Source: Cryptomeria japonica (taxonomy: Eukaryota; Streptophyta; Pinopsida; Cupressales; Cupressaceae). Taken from it: a stretch of 64,000 nucleotides of DNA. Location of the stretch: assembly GCF_030272615.1 (NCBI RefSeq), contig NC_081413.1, positions 337,370,802 to 337,434,801 on the forward strand, given 5' to 3'. Numbering within the stretch: position 1 is the first letter of the stretch; every line of letters starts with the position of its first letter. Shown here one piece after another: positions 34,421 to 47,525 of this stretch. The notes under the pieces are model-generated. The model was not told the origin of the DNA, ran no database searches, and was given only the letters and a program-made list of their open reading frames with translations. The translations under genes and the position numbers were made by a program.

Positions 34421-34896
34421 ATGCCAGTTTGGACTAGAGCTCAATACAAACAACTTAGAAAAAAACAAAACAAATGGAGGAAGAAGATAATCCGATGTTA
34501 CAAACTTTTGGGTATATTGCTGTTGATGAAGAAGCAATCAATAACACCATTAGAGACCTTGATCAAGATTTCAAATTTGATAGACTAATGGAATAATTAT
34601 TAGCAAAACAAAAAGAGAAATATCTTTCGATGTTGGCAAAATCAGGAGCTAAATTGCCACAAGACTTTAACATAGAAATCTTGAAACAAGATGTGGAGGC
34701 AAGTAACACCCAAAACACAGATGATCCAAACAATGAAGATGTAAACAAATAAAGTCATGAAGAGACAATAAAATAACGTAATGACACAAGAAGAGAGCAT
34801 AGTGATAAAAGAACTTACAAAGAAATAAGGAGAAACTATATGGATAATCCGTTGTTAAACCTTACTCAACAAATGCAAGTTCTACAACAACAGATA
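34421..34896 (+). pseudogene. gag: Gag N-terminal part of element D
   Basis: ATG at 34421 corresponds to the gag start of E (57192). An inserted base in an A-run near 34460 shifts the frame, after which FKFDRLME and YLSMLAKSGAKLPQDFNIE follow. Stops lie at about 34592, 34750 and 34773. It breaks at LTQQMQVLQQQI where the giant solo LTR has inserted. Confidence 0.8.
34892..34896. repeat. Target-site duplication, left copy (agata)
   Basis: Identical to 39121-39125. Removing the insert restores the gag reading QQQIRDMQNGTSS, as in element E. Confidence 0.88.
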
Positions 34897-37800
34897 TGTA
34901 ATGCCCCGCCAGGAAACCCCGAAGGCATAAGCCAAAATTACAAGAATAGAGAGCAAATTTTTTTTTTAAAAGTTACAACACATAAGATGCAACAAGATAT
35001 CAAAGATTCAGATTACATAGCGGAAGACTTCAACAACCACCTAAAGAGTTTCCCAACGAGATTACTTAAATTTCACAATTCATTTAACTCACACAATTAA
35101 TCCAATAACTGATTATCTTAATAACGAGATAATTCTTAAACAGGATGATTTCTTTCAGAAGATGGAACTATAAATCACAAGCGAAGATTCATCATTAAGA
35201 TCCATTCATAATCTTCATTCAAACTTTTCATTTAAAATAACAAACCATACATCTAACATTCTAATACACTAGGATTTCATCAAAACATAAGAGATCTTTT
35301 CAAGCATATTTAAATTCCTTAACAACAACTGAGTATAATTCATTACTCTAAGTTACATTCTTTCATATTCCAACATATTGCATTTTAATAGACGATTACA
35401 TACAAGCATCAACGATAAAACACATCTAAACCACTTATGCATTCGATCAATATGGCATTCAAGAAAGAACTGAATATAAGCATTTAAAGATGATTCCATT
35501 TATCCACTTAACCATTTTAACATAAGCTAAACATACATGATAAAGCTGAATAAAGGAAACATAAGAGAATACATCACATAACACCATAATGATCTCGGAG
35601 TTCACCCCTAAAGGGCTACATCTCCGGGTCTGCTCAACTGCAAGACCCCCTCTAATAAATAATAAAGGTTAAGAATACAAGAGGTTACACCAATAGAATC
35701 CAGCCATCAAGGCGATACATAAACAATATACAATGACCGCATCGGTCAATAAATACATAAACGATCCCTGAAAAGAACAGGATCCAGCTGAACATAATCA
35801 AAGCTAAAACAAGAGTCCAAGAGAGCATCCATAAAACTGAGCCATCATCACCCAAGGTCTAACATGAAACCGACACTCACAAGGGCAGAGACAAAAGGAC
35901 GACTCACAAAGGTACTCCTAACAGGACAAAATGACAACACCCTAGCGATCGTAGGGACAAGTGTCATCACACAACCTGGTATGGATACCATGGCAAGTCT
36001 TCATAGGTCCCGGCCCCATACACTGGGTCACCCTGGCAACCTAATCCGAGCTTCCGACCCATCCAAGCCTCATGTGGACCCACACATCCTCTCGTGATGA
36101 CAAGGATGGTAGTTTGCCATTTCAGGCCTTCTCACAACATGTCGAATCTATGATAGCACTCGTCCCATGTGTGAGGCACATTATCTTACTTAGAGATTAC
36201 ATTCTAATCTACTTAGGTTATCACTTATTAGACTCACTTTCGACGGGTTACCCAGCAGCCACTTTGGGCGCGGCCCCCAATCGAAAGCCACTTTCCCATA
36301 CGACACTAGACTATACTCAGACGAACTCAAAACCAAGGAATACACATGGTCAGACGAACGGAGTTCAAGAAGAGAGACACAATCATCAGGTCAAACACAA
36401 CTCAAAAGTAATCACTTATTGAGGGTACTCTAACTAGAGACCTGACAACTAAGGTTAACCACGATCATCATTCGACTCACACACAAGGAGGATATGATCA
36501 AAACGACACTACCACAATACAACAGTCAACTCGAAATCGAGGACTGGAACAGGTACCCCAAGTCAAGCCATACGACAGGGTCCTACTAAACAAAGCAAAA
36601 CATGCTATTTCATAATTAAAGGCGAATACAGAAATTAAACTCGCAAGGCAATAATCAGAAAAGACAATATTTCCTCAAATTGATTTAAACATTAAAATCG
36701 ATCAAGTTTTCTACAAGATCTAAATCAGATTACAGTTATCTACCTCATCTAGGGATAAGTTGTTCTTGGTTTTCTAACTCCTAAGGTTCAAAGCATCGAA
36801 CAGGCAAATTAAGCCATAATGAGTTTTTAACCAAATCATATTAATAAATCTCAGACAACCATTAATCAACTAAAATAAGACATTTAATCTCCAATCCAAA
36901 ACGTCATTAACATACTGGTCTAAAATCAATCTCTACAGATTCATAATTTCAATTCCAGTTACATAATACGGATTACGGAAATAAAAAATGTAGAAAGAGA
37001 ATCTAAAGAAGATAATCATTTCCAATGCATATCGTTAAATTTCTAATGCCCAACGATAAATATTTCACTACTTTACAATTACTCAAATAATATGTTCTGC
37101 GATAAAATTTAACATCATCAAGTAGTAATTACATCGTATTTCAACGATCAAGATCTAGATTCATTAATCCAAGATCGATCAGAATATAATCAATGATATT
37201 TAGTTGCGAAGTTAACAGTTTTAGAACTTAATCAGGAAAGGAGCATAAGTCAAGAAATGGGATTGAATAATTAATTCACTTATAAACTCCATTATAAGAT
37301 TAATCCATGTCCAATTAACATTTACCACTATATGCCACCTTAATCAAGATTAAAAAACTAATTAAACTTAACATTAAAAACAACTCTCATAAAAATGATA
37401 TAATATCATTTGCATTTTTTTTTTTAAATACTAAAAAAAATACATTAAAAAAAACGATTCATAAACTATTTTTTTAAAGAAAAACATTTTAAAATATGTG
37501 GCGAGGGCGGGCCGTGCCCTAACCCTCGCCGCAGGTAAGGCTTCGCGTAGGGAAAGCCCGTGGGCGGCGCCACGGCGGTGCCCGCAGGTGCCGCGGCCCC
37601 TGCGGCCACCGCCGTGAGCCGCAGGCGCTGCGGGCTGCAAGCAAGTAAGGGCGAGCGGGGGAGGAAGTGGGGGGGACGAGCGGGGGAGGGGAGAGGGAGC
37701 GGGTGGAGCTCCGCTCCCCGCCTCCAATCCCCAAACCCAAGGGTTTTAAAAAAAATAAACACGCCCAGTCCGCTCCAATAAAATAAACAACGCCCAGATC

Positions 37801-39120
37801 GATGATAATATATATTTTTAAAAAAAAGAAAAAAGAAACCACACAGTCCGATAATTATCACAAATGCCCAGCACGAAATTGATAAGAAATTTTGATTTAA
37901 AATAAATTTGATTAAACATACAAGAATTCCATCTTTCTCTAATTAGAGATCTGGGTTTAAACACTTCCTTTCAACATAGCAAACCCCATAATAATAAAAC
38001 ACAGTCCAATAAAGAGATTAACAATATGATTCCTCAATAACAAATCCAATTCTTTCAACCAGAATTTCTTTTGGCAACAAGAAAATGATTCAGAATCCTA
38101 CCTTCATTCGCAATCCTGGTAGAGATGACTGAAGAGCCCACCCTGTAAGCTCAAGAATTCCTCCTCCTTCCAGAATCCCCCAAAATCCTTCTCCAACCCA
38201 AAATTTCTCCAAAATGTCCAACCTTTTCAAATTTCCCCAAATATGGGTTATATGGAAGAGTTGACCCAAAAATTCCATTTTTGGAATTAAAAATTTTATT
38301 TACAAATAATTCTCAACATTAAATCTTTTTTTTCAACTATAGCAACAAATTGACTTACTTTATCAATTAAAAATCGATTTCCTCAATTAATACGATTTAA
38401 CTTTTCAAATTTTAAAAGCCAACAGAATGCAATTAGAATCTATTGAGATTTAAATACAAAACTTCCTTTTTTTTTTAACAGCATATATAAAATGCATTTA
38501 ATATTCCAAATCAGTGATTTAATCGAATTCACTCCCAATATAAAATAAGCAATCCAATATCAACGGAAATCGCATAACGAAAACCAGATTAATTTAACCC
38601 ATTAATCTTCAATGCACAAACGCATATTTAATCAAGATAATTACTAATGACTAATTAATCAAATTAACCAAACACACCAAGCACGCAAAACGAGAAAGCC
38701 AACCAAACAGACGACTCGCAAACCCAAACAAGAAGGGATTGACGACGACGACTGGCGATGCTCACTTGAGCATGACTAAGGTCAACTAGGGTCTTACGAC
38801 CACCTAATCCAACTCTAAGGATTAAAAAGGGTACACTCAAACCTGCAAACCAGGTGAAGACGAACCTCGCACTCATGCGGCGTTGTACCTGAAATCTCCT
38901 GCAACCAAAGATCATACATGCATACATATATAAACTTGATGAATGCGTTAGCTCAATATTAATACCACGAAATAGGTACACTAACAACTTGCATACAACT
39001 AGTGTGAGAAACCACATCAACAACTATGCGTAAAATCAACATCTGACTATAACATAATATTAAGATAATCTGATCAAGATTAAACCAAGGTTAGAGGTTG
39101 ATTAGGGCAGGGGTACTACA
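34897..39120. mobile_element. 4.2-kb giant solo LTR (copy 2), inserted in gag of element D
   Basis: Same TGTAATGCCCCGCC start and GGGGTACTACA end as copy 1, collinear over 4224 bp with scattered substitutions and small indels. It is flanked by a perfect 5-bp duplication. It has a poly-T near 34959, a shared segment at 35590-35660 and the GC island at 37500-37735. No protein domain, PBS or PPT. Because it interrupts D, it is younger than D. Confidence 0.78.
37500..37735. other. GC-rich island inside the giant LTR (copy 2)
   Basis: Counterpart of 12475-12672. The core GCCGCGG...GGCCACCGCCGTGAGCC is kept while the flanking G-runs differ in length. CpG is abundant although the surrounding DNA is AT-rich. 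Reading frames differ from copy 1, against a coding role. Confidence 0.6.
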
Positions 39121-39125
39121 AGATA
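39121..39125. repeat. Target-site duplication, right copy (agata)
   Basis: Five bases after ACTACA, identical to 34892-34896. Confidence 0.88.
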
Positions 39126-40605
39126 CGAGATATGCAAAATGGAACAAGCTCCAAGAAGTATTCATTGGAAGATATCTTCCCATATTCTTTCGATAAAAAA
39201 TTAAATATGGTACCATTTCCACAGCATTGTGAGATCCCTAAATATGACAAATACGATGGAAAATATGATCCTCAGGATCATATTAGGGAGTTGTTTACTA
39301 TGAGTATGGAATTTGCACATGATGAAACTTACCTGATGCATCTTTTCCCTAGGAGTTTAAATGGATAATCAATGGAATGGTTTTCAAGATTACCATCCAG
39401 AATTAAATCTTTTGAAGAACTCATGAATAGATTTATTTCACAATACTCCTACAATGTAAGGAATGGGATAACAATATTGGATTTATGCAATGTTAAACAA
39501 AAGAATGGTGAATCTTTTATGATCTTCTTACAGCGATGGAAACATATGTTTAATAGGTATCCAAGAGATGTACCTAACCAAGAAAAGACGGACATATTTA
39601 TTGATAATCTTATCAGTGAAATGAGTTATCGACTAAAAATGCAATGTCCTCCCTCCTTCGCCAAGAAAAATTGAGAATGGTCTAAAAATAGAAAACACGA
39701 TGGTAAAGAAAGAAGAGATAAAATTTTACAATAATTCTTACAACAACAAAAACAATGGTAACAATGAAAAACCCAAGTTCTGGTCAAATAATAGGAATGT
39801 CATCAATGGAGGAAATGATGACAATCGTGCTACAAAACAATAACCAATTTTTAATCTATCAAGTCAAATCCCAAACAATAACAATCAAGAAAGCAATAAA
39901 ACCAAGTCTTTCTTCTCCAATCCTCACAGGAAATTTACAAACATTGGAGAACCATTGGAATCAGCTTTAAAAACTCTTCTTACAAACAAACTGATTGTTT
40001 TACTAGAAGCAAGAAGTTGTGAACCTTAAGTCAAGCCTAATTGGTGGAATGATAGTAATTTTTGTAATTACAATCGGAATAAAGGACACCAAATAAATGA
40101 TTGTCAGGGTTTGAAACACCTTATCCAAGATCTAGTCAATAATGCAACTATCACATTAGATAGCCATAAGACAAACGAATCACGCCTAGCTTTCAAAACT
40201 CCACTTCTGAATTATGACAAAGGTGAACAATCCCAATTAAAAGATGACAAAAGAAAAGCCAAAGTGAACTACACTTATACATATGATGATGTGGTAAATG
40301 TCATCATTGTTAAATATAATCCACCTTCAGAATCAATCAATGTCATTATGAGAAGCAAAGAGAAGGTCACCTTTCCGGGTATAACAAAAGACTCGACATC
40401 CATTTCACAACAATACAATTTAGTAGAGAAATTACCCACTCAAATATCAATTTTGGAACTTCTCAAAGTTTCACCTATGCATAAGGAAATTTTGGAAAAA
40501 GTTTTAGTGGAAACAATAGATTCAAAAGACTTGGATGTGGATCAATTCCAAAATATGGTGGGACACCTTATAGCCCCTCATTGATTATCATTTTATGAAA
40601 ATGAT
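39126..40605 (+). pseudogene. gag: Gag capsid and zinc-finger part of element D
   Basis: Resumes MQNGTSSKKYSLEDIFPYSF. The retrotransposon-gag core is present: MEWFSRLPSRIKSFEELMNR and FISQYSYNVRNGI. A stop at about 39366 and frame changes near 39672 and 39840 break it. The single zinc finger is CNYNRNKGHQINDC. Element E has CNYHRNKGHLTNDC (C-X2-H-X4-H-X4-C), so D has lost the first His. The C-terminal part (40111-40584) leads to the protease. Confidence 0.8.
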
Positions 40606-41017
40606 GACGCTTCTTGCAACATCCTCACAATGCTCCTTTACATGTTGAAGTCACCATTAATAAAAATCATGTCAAACGCGTACTCATAGATGGTGGAGAG
40701 GGTTTAAACATTTGTGCATTAAGTTTAATAAAAGCTTTGGGATATTCAGAAAATGCAATAGATCCAAAAAAGAAAATAATTATTAAGGCTTATGATGAAG
40801 CAAAGCGTTCTTCTAAAGGAACTATGGTGTTACCAATAAAAATAGGACCTATGGAAAGTAATACATTATGTCAGGTTTTAGATTTGAACCTCTCTTACAA
40901 CATTCTTCTGGGAATACCGTGGATTCACACCATGCAAGTAGTTCCTTCTACATATCATCAATGTGTAAAATTTTGTCATGAAGGACAAGAGGTCACTATA
41001 ATTGCAAACTCTAGCTA
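40606..41017 (+). pseudogene. pol: Aspartic protease of element D
   Basis: The fold is recognisable from KRVLIDGGEGLNICALSLIK, where IDGG is the active-site loop in the Tat style, to LDLNLSYNILLGIPWIH, the ILLGRPW motif close to the second half of the domain. It processes the Gag-Pol polyprotein in intact relatives. The frame is open across the domain. Confidence 0.82.
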
Positions 41018-41027
41018 ATATTGTAAT

Positions 41028-42930
41028 AATTTGAAGCCAACACAAGATACAATAGTTCTACATAACAGAGAATCAGTATATCCTACCAAAGAGATCCAAG
41101 GAAAGTTATGGGAAACCTTTGAGAAAAAGATCAAATTAAATGATGAAGGAATGGGAAAATATTCTTTGCATAATTTTCCACTTTCACCTAAGTCATATGG
41201 AAAGCCTACAAATATCGAATCAAAGAACTTAGAGAAATCAAAAGGCATATTTAATAGAGCATTTGTTAGAGCTGGAACACTTGAAGAAGAAACCAAAGAC
41301 AAGGACATTCTTGGTTGGTTGTACAAAGATGAAAATGAAACTATAACAACAGCTGCAGAAATCGATATTCCCATAAAACAATATGGCAATGGTTATAAGA
41401 TCATGCAAAAAATGGGATATGAAGGAAAAGGACCAATTGGTAAGCGACATCAAGGTATTTTAGAACCTATTTGTCCCCACTCATAATCTAAAGAAGATAA
41501 ATCAGGACTTGGATATCTAAAATCAAATCAAAAGCAACATAATCATCAACATCCAAAGAGGAGAAAGAAATCAATCTCTATAGAAGAAAAATGGCAAGAA
41601 AAGCTACATCAAGCAACATAAATAGTAGCCAATAAGCAGAAACAAGAAGAAGAGATTGCAATCAAAAGAAAAGAAGAATCTTTTCAACAAGTTCAAGGAA
41701 TACGAGCAAGTGCAAAATCTAAACAAGATATTCCAGAAGCAGTAAAAATCAAGATGGTAGAAATCAGGGAACTTTTTGCACCATACCACATTCCTGTGTG
41801 GTATAGTCCTAGACAATGGTTCAGAGACAGATTCAAATGAATATGAATGGGGTCCAGATGTCTCATCTAGTATATCAAGTGAAGAAAAAAATAAAGAGAA
41901 AACAACTATCACAAAAGAAGACTTGTCTATTACAAAACAAAAGATGGAGTTAGAAAGAAGACAAGAACTCAGAATCTAGAGAAAAGAGGCATATATAAGA
42001 CAACAAAAGAAAGGGGATGACAAAGATAACAAAGTAACACCACAATAAGTACAAATAGATATGGATCAAGCATTTGGAAATATCATATTTCTTTCAAATA
42101 AAGAGAAAGATGTACCAAGATATGGTAGAACCATAGAAGAACTAAGATATAGTCAAGTAAGATTGACTATTAGTTCAGAAGAAGCTGAGTTTGAAAGAAG
42201 ACAAAAACTAGCAAAAGAATCCTCTATATCATGTGCCCAAGTATGTCAACTTCAAAATGAAAATGAATTTATGGAAAATAATCAAGAAGGAACTTGCAGT
42301 ACTAAAGATGTGTGTGTTGATATAATCCTTTCGTTTAAAGGACAAATGTCAGATGAAGAACCATTTGAGTGTGAACTAAAAAATACTTATTGATTTTGTT
42401 AGAACTAGTTGGAGAACACTTGGGAGAGATAATCCTCAAGATCATTCTATCTATGACATTACCTACTCTACGCCAAATTATGACCATTATGTCATGAACT
42501 TTGAAGCACCTAACGATGACAATGATTATGACTTACCTCTTCTTCATCCTAAACTAGTTGATTGGGATAATCTAGAAAACCCTGAATTAGACATTGTTTC
42601 CAATGATCATGACTTAGCTATATATCTTAATGCCATTGAACCCATAACACCTAAGATATCTTCCATTGTGGATCAAGTAACATTTCTTACAGTCAAGAGA
42701 ATGCCAAACTTTCCTATCGCAAAATTGAAATAAAACAAGGAAAGAGACCTACTGTTGAAAACCATTTCATGGCAACACGATCAATCAAAAGGAAAAATAA
42801 AGGACGTATCTGACAGTGAAAACCTCTTTGAGGTGCCAGAAGATGGAAAGTTTGACATCCTCCCTGTGTATTTTTAGGAGAGATTTGCTATTCTAATAGA
42901 ACCAATAGAAGCAATAAATATTGGCACATC
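41028..42930 (+). pseudogene. G-patch segment and long charged linker of element D
   Basis: Around 41390-41460 the frame reads GYKIMQKMGYEGKGPIGKRH followed by QGILEPI, matching the G-patch pattern GxxxMxxMGxxxGxxxGKxxQGI. G-patch modules bind nucleic acid or helicases. A glutamate- and lysine-rich linker of about 450 codons follows, with coiled-coil-like stretches such as EEAEFERRQKLAKES (from about 42178) and acidic DNDYDLPLLHPKLVDWDN. Stops lie near 41485, 41622, 41978 and 42392. The same order is found in E. Confidence 0.65.
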
Positions 42931-43905
42931 AAAGGATCCCAAGATACTTCATTCTGCTGCCTCGTTGTTAGATAAAGAGAGGAAAGAATACATAGAATTC
43001 TTTAGACAAAGACAAACTAATTTTTCTTTGTCCTATGCAGACATGCCAAGACTTAATCTAGATCTTATAATGCATCATCTCAATATGGATTTAAAAGGAA
43101 AACTAGTTAAAGAAAAGATAAGAAATATGCATCCACACATCGCTCTTCTTGTAAAAGCCAAGCTAAAGAAACTATTAGATGTGGGTTTCATAAGACCTAT
43201 TGCCTATCCAAAATGGGTTTTCAGCATTGTACGAGTGTCAAAGCCAGATAAAATCATAAGAGTCTACACTGATTTCAGAGATTTGAACAAAGCATGTCCC
43301 AAATATGATTTCCCACTACCCAACATTAATATAATTGTGGACTTATCAATAGGGCATGACATGTTTTCATTAATAGATGGCTTCTGAGGATACAATCAAA
43401 CAAGAATCGCCCCTGCAGATCAAGAAAAGACAACATTCACATGTGCATGGGGTACTTATTGCTAGAATGTTATTCCATTTGGGCTTAAGAATGCAGGAGC
43501 GACTTATCAAAGGGCTATGATGACAATTTTCCATGATATGATGCATACATTTATGGAATATTATGTAGATGATATACTTGCAAAGTCTCATACAAGACAA
43601 GAACATTTTAACATCTTAAGCAAGATCTTTGATAGGCTTGAAAGATATCAGTTGAGATTAAATCCAAAGAAATGGGCATTTGGAGTAACCTCTGGAAAAC
43701 TTCTTGGGTACATTATATCAGCCTGTGGAATTGAAGTAGATCTTGAAAAGGTCAAAGCCATCATGGAGATAGAGTCACCTAGGAACATAAGTCAATTGCG
43801 ATCTTTACAAGGAAGATTGCAATCAATCATAAGATTTTTCTCTCAATTAGCAGATAGATGTCATTCATTCACTCATCTTTTACATAAGAATGTTCCATTC
43901 AAATG
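42931..43905 (+). pseudogene. pol: Reverse transcriptase of element D
   Basis: The N-terminal part has DLIMHHLNMDLKGKLVKEKI and the palm VSKPDKIIRVYTDFRDLNKA. A TGA at about 43385 replaces Ser of DGFSGYNQ and a TAG at about 43463 replaces the Trp seen in E. The catalytic YVDDILAKS lies at 43562-43588 with both Asp. Then LNPKKWAFGV (Cys to Trp) and KLLGYIISACGIEVD. Two stops make it inactive, but every motif is in order. Confidence 0.88.
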
Positions 43906-44340
43906 GGATCAGAAATGTGAAGAGGCTTTTATGCAAATTAAAGAATATCTCATGAATCCTCTAGTACCAGTATCACTAATAAAAGGGAAACCATTTTTTC
44001 TATATATCTCGATGACAAACGTATCATTAGGTGCTCTCCTAACTCAACGTGATGAAGAAGGAAAAGAAAGAGTAGTGTATTACATTAGTAGAACACTTGT
44101 TGGCTATGAACTGAATTATACATCAATAGAGAAGACATGTCTAGCAATTAAATTTGCAACTCAGAAGTTACAACGTTATATGCTGACTCATTTTGTGAAA
44201 ATAATAGAAAAGATAGATCCACTAAAGTATTTGCTGAACAAGTCAATTTTGATAGGAAGATTAGCCAAATGGGTTATGATATTGAGTGAATTTGATATAG
44301 AGTATGTTGATCAAAAAGCTATCAAAGGATAGGTCATTGC
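43906..44340 (+). pseudogene. pol: Connection-type RNase H of element D
   Basis: FKWDQKCEEAFMQIKEYLMN leads into LYISMTNVSLGALL, where the first catalytic Asp of RNase H is not present (also absent in E). Then YYISRTLVGYELNYTSIEKT. In Tat elements this first RNase H is often degenerate while the second carries the activity; the sequence fits that. Confidence 0.75.
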
Positions 44341-44429
44341 TGATCAATTAGATGAAGCACCTTTACAAAATGACATACCATTGCTCATTGAATTTCTTGA
44401 TGCAAACATTTTGATAGTAAGTACAAAAT

Positions 44430-45035
44430 TTTAGGAATTGTACTTTGATGGTTCTTACAAAAAATATGGATTAGGTGCAAGAATTTTATTCATCACACCT
44501 TAGCAACACACAATTCTAAAATCATATAGACTTCGGTTTCCATGCACAAACAATACTGCAAAATATGAAGCATTGACTATTGGGCTCAAAATGGCTATTG
44601 AATGGAATATCAAGGAATTACATGTCTATGGTGATTCACAACTTATGATCAACCAAATAAATGATGATTATCAAACCAAGGATGACAAGCTCATGCCCTA
44701 CAAACAGTTGGTAGAAGAGTTTAAAGAACACTTTGTAGAAGTATCATTTACTCAAATCCCAAGAAATGAGAACAAAGTAGCAGATGCAATGGCTACAATA
44801 GCATCTCTCTTGAAGAATCAAGAGAGTCAACAGTGTTACGAATTCCTCATGGAAGATAGCTTAACCCCTACCATTAAATCCCAGCATACCTACATGATTT
44901 TTTATATATCAGGAATCAACCAATCCTTATACGACCGAACCTATCAGTACTTAAAAGAGAACATCCTGCAATCAAAGAAGAAATTTTATCTGTCAGCCAT
45001 CCCGCTATACGATTATTGTCGATACCTTATATAGG
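44430..45035 (+). pseudogene. pol: Archaeal-type second RNase H of element D
   Basis: ELYFDGSYKKYG has the first Asp, KYEALTIGLKMAIEW the Glu, HVYGDSQLMINQIN the second Asp and NKVADAMATIASLL the last Asp. The D-E-D-D set is therefore complete. This additional RNase H after the first is the hallmark of the Tat lineage. Stops occur at about 44332, 44433 and 44503. Confidence 0.83.
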
Positions 45036-46165
45036 CAAGGTCTAGATAGTACTTTATTGAGATGTCTTGAACAAGAAGAATCTGAGAAAGTTCTTAACAA
45101 AGTTCACACAGGTATTTGTGGCACACACTCAAGTGGATTAACACTAGCTAAGAAAATTCTTCGTATGGGTTACTATTTGCATACTATGGAGAGAGATTCA
45201 TTCACATATGCCAAGAAATGCAAATAATGTCAGATTCATGGGAATCTCATTCACGCACTAGTACAAGAATTGTATCCTATGATTGGATCATGGTCATTTT
45301 CTCAATGGGGCCTTGATTTGGTAGGAAAGATAAATCCTTCATCCTCTAATGGATATATGTTCATTCTGATTGCTACTGAATATTTCTCTAAATGGATTGA
45401 AGCAATACCTTTGACAAAAGTGACAGGAAAACAAATATCATCATTCATCTTGAATTATATAATCTATCGCTATGGAATTCCTATGACCATTATCACTGAC
45501 AATGGGCGACCATTTAAGAATAAAGATGTGAAGGAACTATGTGAGTAGTTTCATATCCAACATAGGTTTTCTGCTTTGTATTATCCACAAGGAAATGTTC
45601 AAGAAGAGGCATCAAACAAGACTATCTTGAAAATCTTGAAGAAAATAGTCAATGAAGCTGGAAAAGACTGACACATTCAGCTAAACCCTACTCTTTGGGA
45701 ATACTGAACCAACATCCACACACCAATAGGGGAAACTCCATGTTGCTTAGTCTATGGATCAGAAGCCATATTGCCCATAGAAGTAGAGATACCTTCTCTA
45801 CAGGTTTCCTTGAAAGGTCTTATACCAGAGGAAGAATGATGAGTCTCTAGACTCCAAGAACTTGAACTGATCCAGGAACGTCACCAAAATGCAACAGATC
45901 ATTTGAAAGTATATCAACAAAGAATGGAAAGAAGTTATAATCACATATTCAAGCCACAAATTTTGTAGATTGGAGATACAGTTCTAAAGGAGAATCCAAG
46001 AAATCAGTAAGACTGAGAAAAAAGGGTAAATTTGAACCAAATTGGCTAGGACCTTTTGTCATAGTAGAAGCATATGGCTCAGAAGCATACAAGTTATCCA
46101 CTCCTGAAGGTGATTGGTTTGATGAACCTATCAATTCTATTCATATCAAAAATTTCTATGCTTGA
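45036..46165 (+). pseudogene. pol: Integrase of element D
   Basis: Zinc-binding part: HTGICGTHSSGLTLAKKILR, then YAKKCK and CQIHG around a stop. Core: WGLDLVGKINP (Asp), IITDNGRPFKNKD (Asp), YPQGNVQEEASNKTIL (Glu). The C-terminal part has FEPNWLGPFVIVEAYGSEAY and ends HIKNFYA at 46165. No chromodomain. Stops near 45225, 45547, 45669, 45705, 45838 and 45966. Confidence 0.86.
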
Positions 46166-47015
46166 GATATAAAGTCCAGAAAAAAATCAATTAAAAACAT
46201 ATAAAATCCTGAAGAAATCAGTAAAAATCAGAAAAGCAGAAAATCCCTAAAAAGCACAAAATAGGGAAAACAGAAAGAAAAAAAATGAAAAGAAAAAAAA
46301 ATGAAAAGAAAAAAAAATGAAAAGAAAAAAAAATGCAATAAATTTAGATGGTGAAAACCTGGTAAATAGGCCCTATCTAAAAAAAAAAGTGATTTCTTCC
46401 ATCTATGAGATCGCTTTGCGCACCTATCCACTCCATCATATCCAATCTATCACTTCCTAGCTTATCCATTCCATCTTTCACATCCATTGCTCTGACCATT
46501 AGCAGAAAATATGCTGCTTACCAATAGTTATCAATCTTTGACATACTTGTTGTAGTCGCTATCTTAGATTTATTAGAATCAATCAATCTGCATTTGTATC
46601 CCTCCATGGTTTGGATCTTGATCAATTGATACATCCATAATAAAGTTTTGTTTATGCTGGGGGAAAAATCCCAATTCCTTTTGCTAATGTGATCTTTTGA
46701 ATCTTTGAAAATCCCATTCGAAAAACTTAGAAAAACCAAAAACATCTAGGATTTTGAAACAAATACCAAGCAACAAAGCAACGAAAATCAAGGCATCTTT
46801 TGAGAACTGAATCGTGAAACTTAGAAAATGAAGAATCAACCAGCAAGTAATAAAGGATTATCAAAGATGATTCATCAAGATGATTATATGAGTTAATGAC
46901 TATGAGAACATATGAATGACCTACAAGATTCAGTGTTTATATCTTGATTTTAATGCTAATCATGTACTCTATGCAACTCAAGGATGTCCATGACTAGAGA
47001 AGCTATGATGGGGCA
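46166..47015 (+). other. 3' tail of element D between integrase and LTR
   Basis: No ORF. A purine tandem array of about 16-18 bp units (AAAAGAAAAAAAAATG) spans 46271-46335. Near 47006-47015 the string GATGGGGCA could be the PPT for an LTR starting TGATTATTTTC. This boundary is tentative. Confidence 0.45.
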
Positions 47016-47525
47016 TGATTATTTTCTTTGATTGTTTTCTGTGGTTTATCTCTTATTAAGGTATGTACTTGTTGTATACACATAAAAATTGGCTATGAGC
47101 AATTAAATAAATATTTTATATTTATTTAATGATTATTCTTCTATTAAATAGTTAATTTGAAAAGATTAATTTATTTAGTTCATTTCATGGCTTTCTATTA
47201 ATTAATATTTTATTAATTAATTCATCTATCTTGTTCTTCTAATTAATTAAATATCTAATATTTAATTATTCCTCTAACCAAGTTAATTAAATATCTAATA
47301 TTTAATTATCTCCTCCAAGCAATTAAATATCTAATATTTAATAGTTATTCTCCTATCCTATAGTCTCAAATATTAAATAATTCCTAAATTATTTAATCTC
47401 CCTTTTCCAACTCACCCTCCATCTCCACTTCATCTTCCCTTTGCCAACTCATCAAACATGTGGCTAAGGAAATTAATATTTATCAAATATTAATTCACCA
47501 TTTATCTCCAACTTCCAAACCTAAT

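Noticed and set aside
37431-37861. Pro/Ala/Arg-rich proteins in the GC island of copy 2
   Set aside because: Same reason: no conserved frame between the two copies and low-complexity composition.
46228-46431. Phe-rich minus-strand ORF
   Set aside because: It is the complement of the A/G minisatellite and has no independent support.
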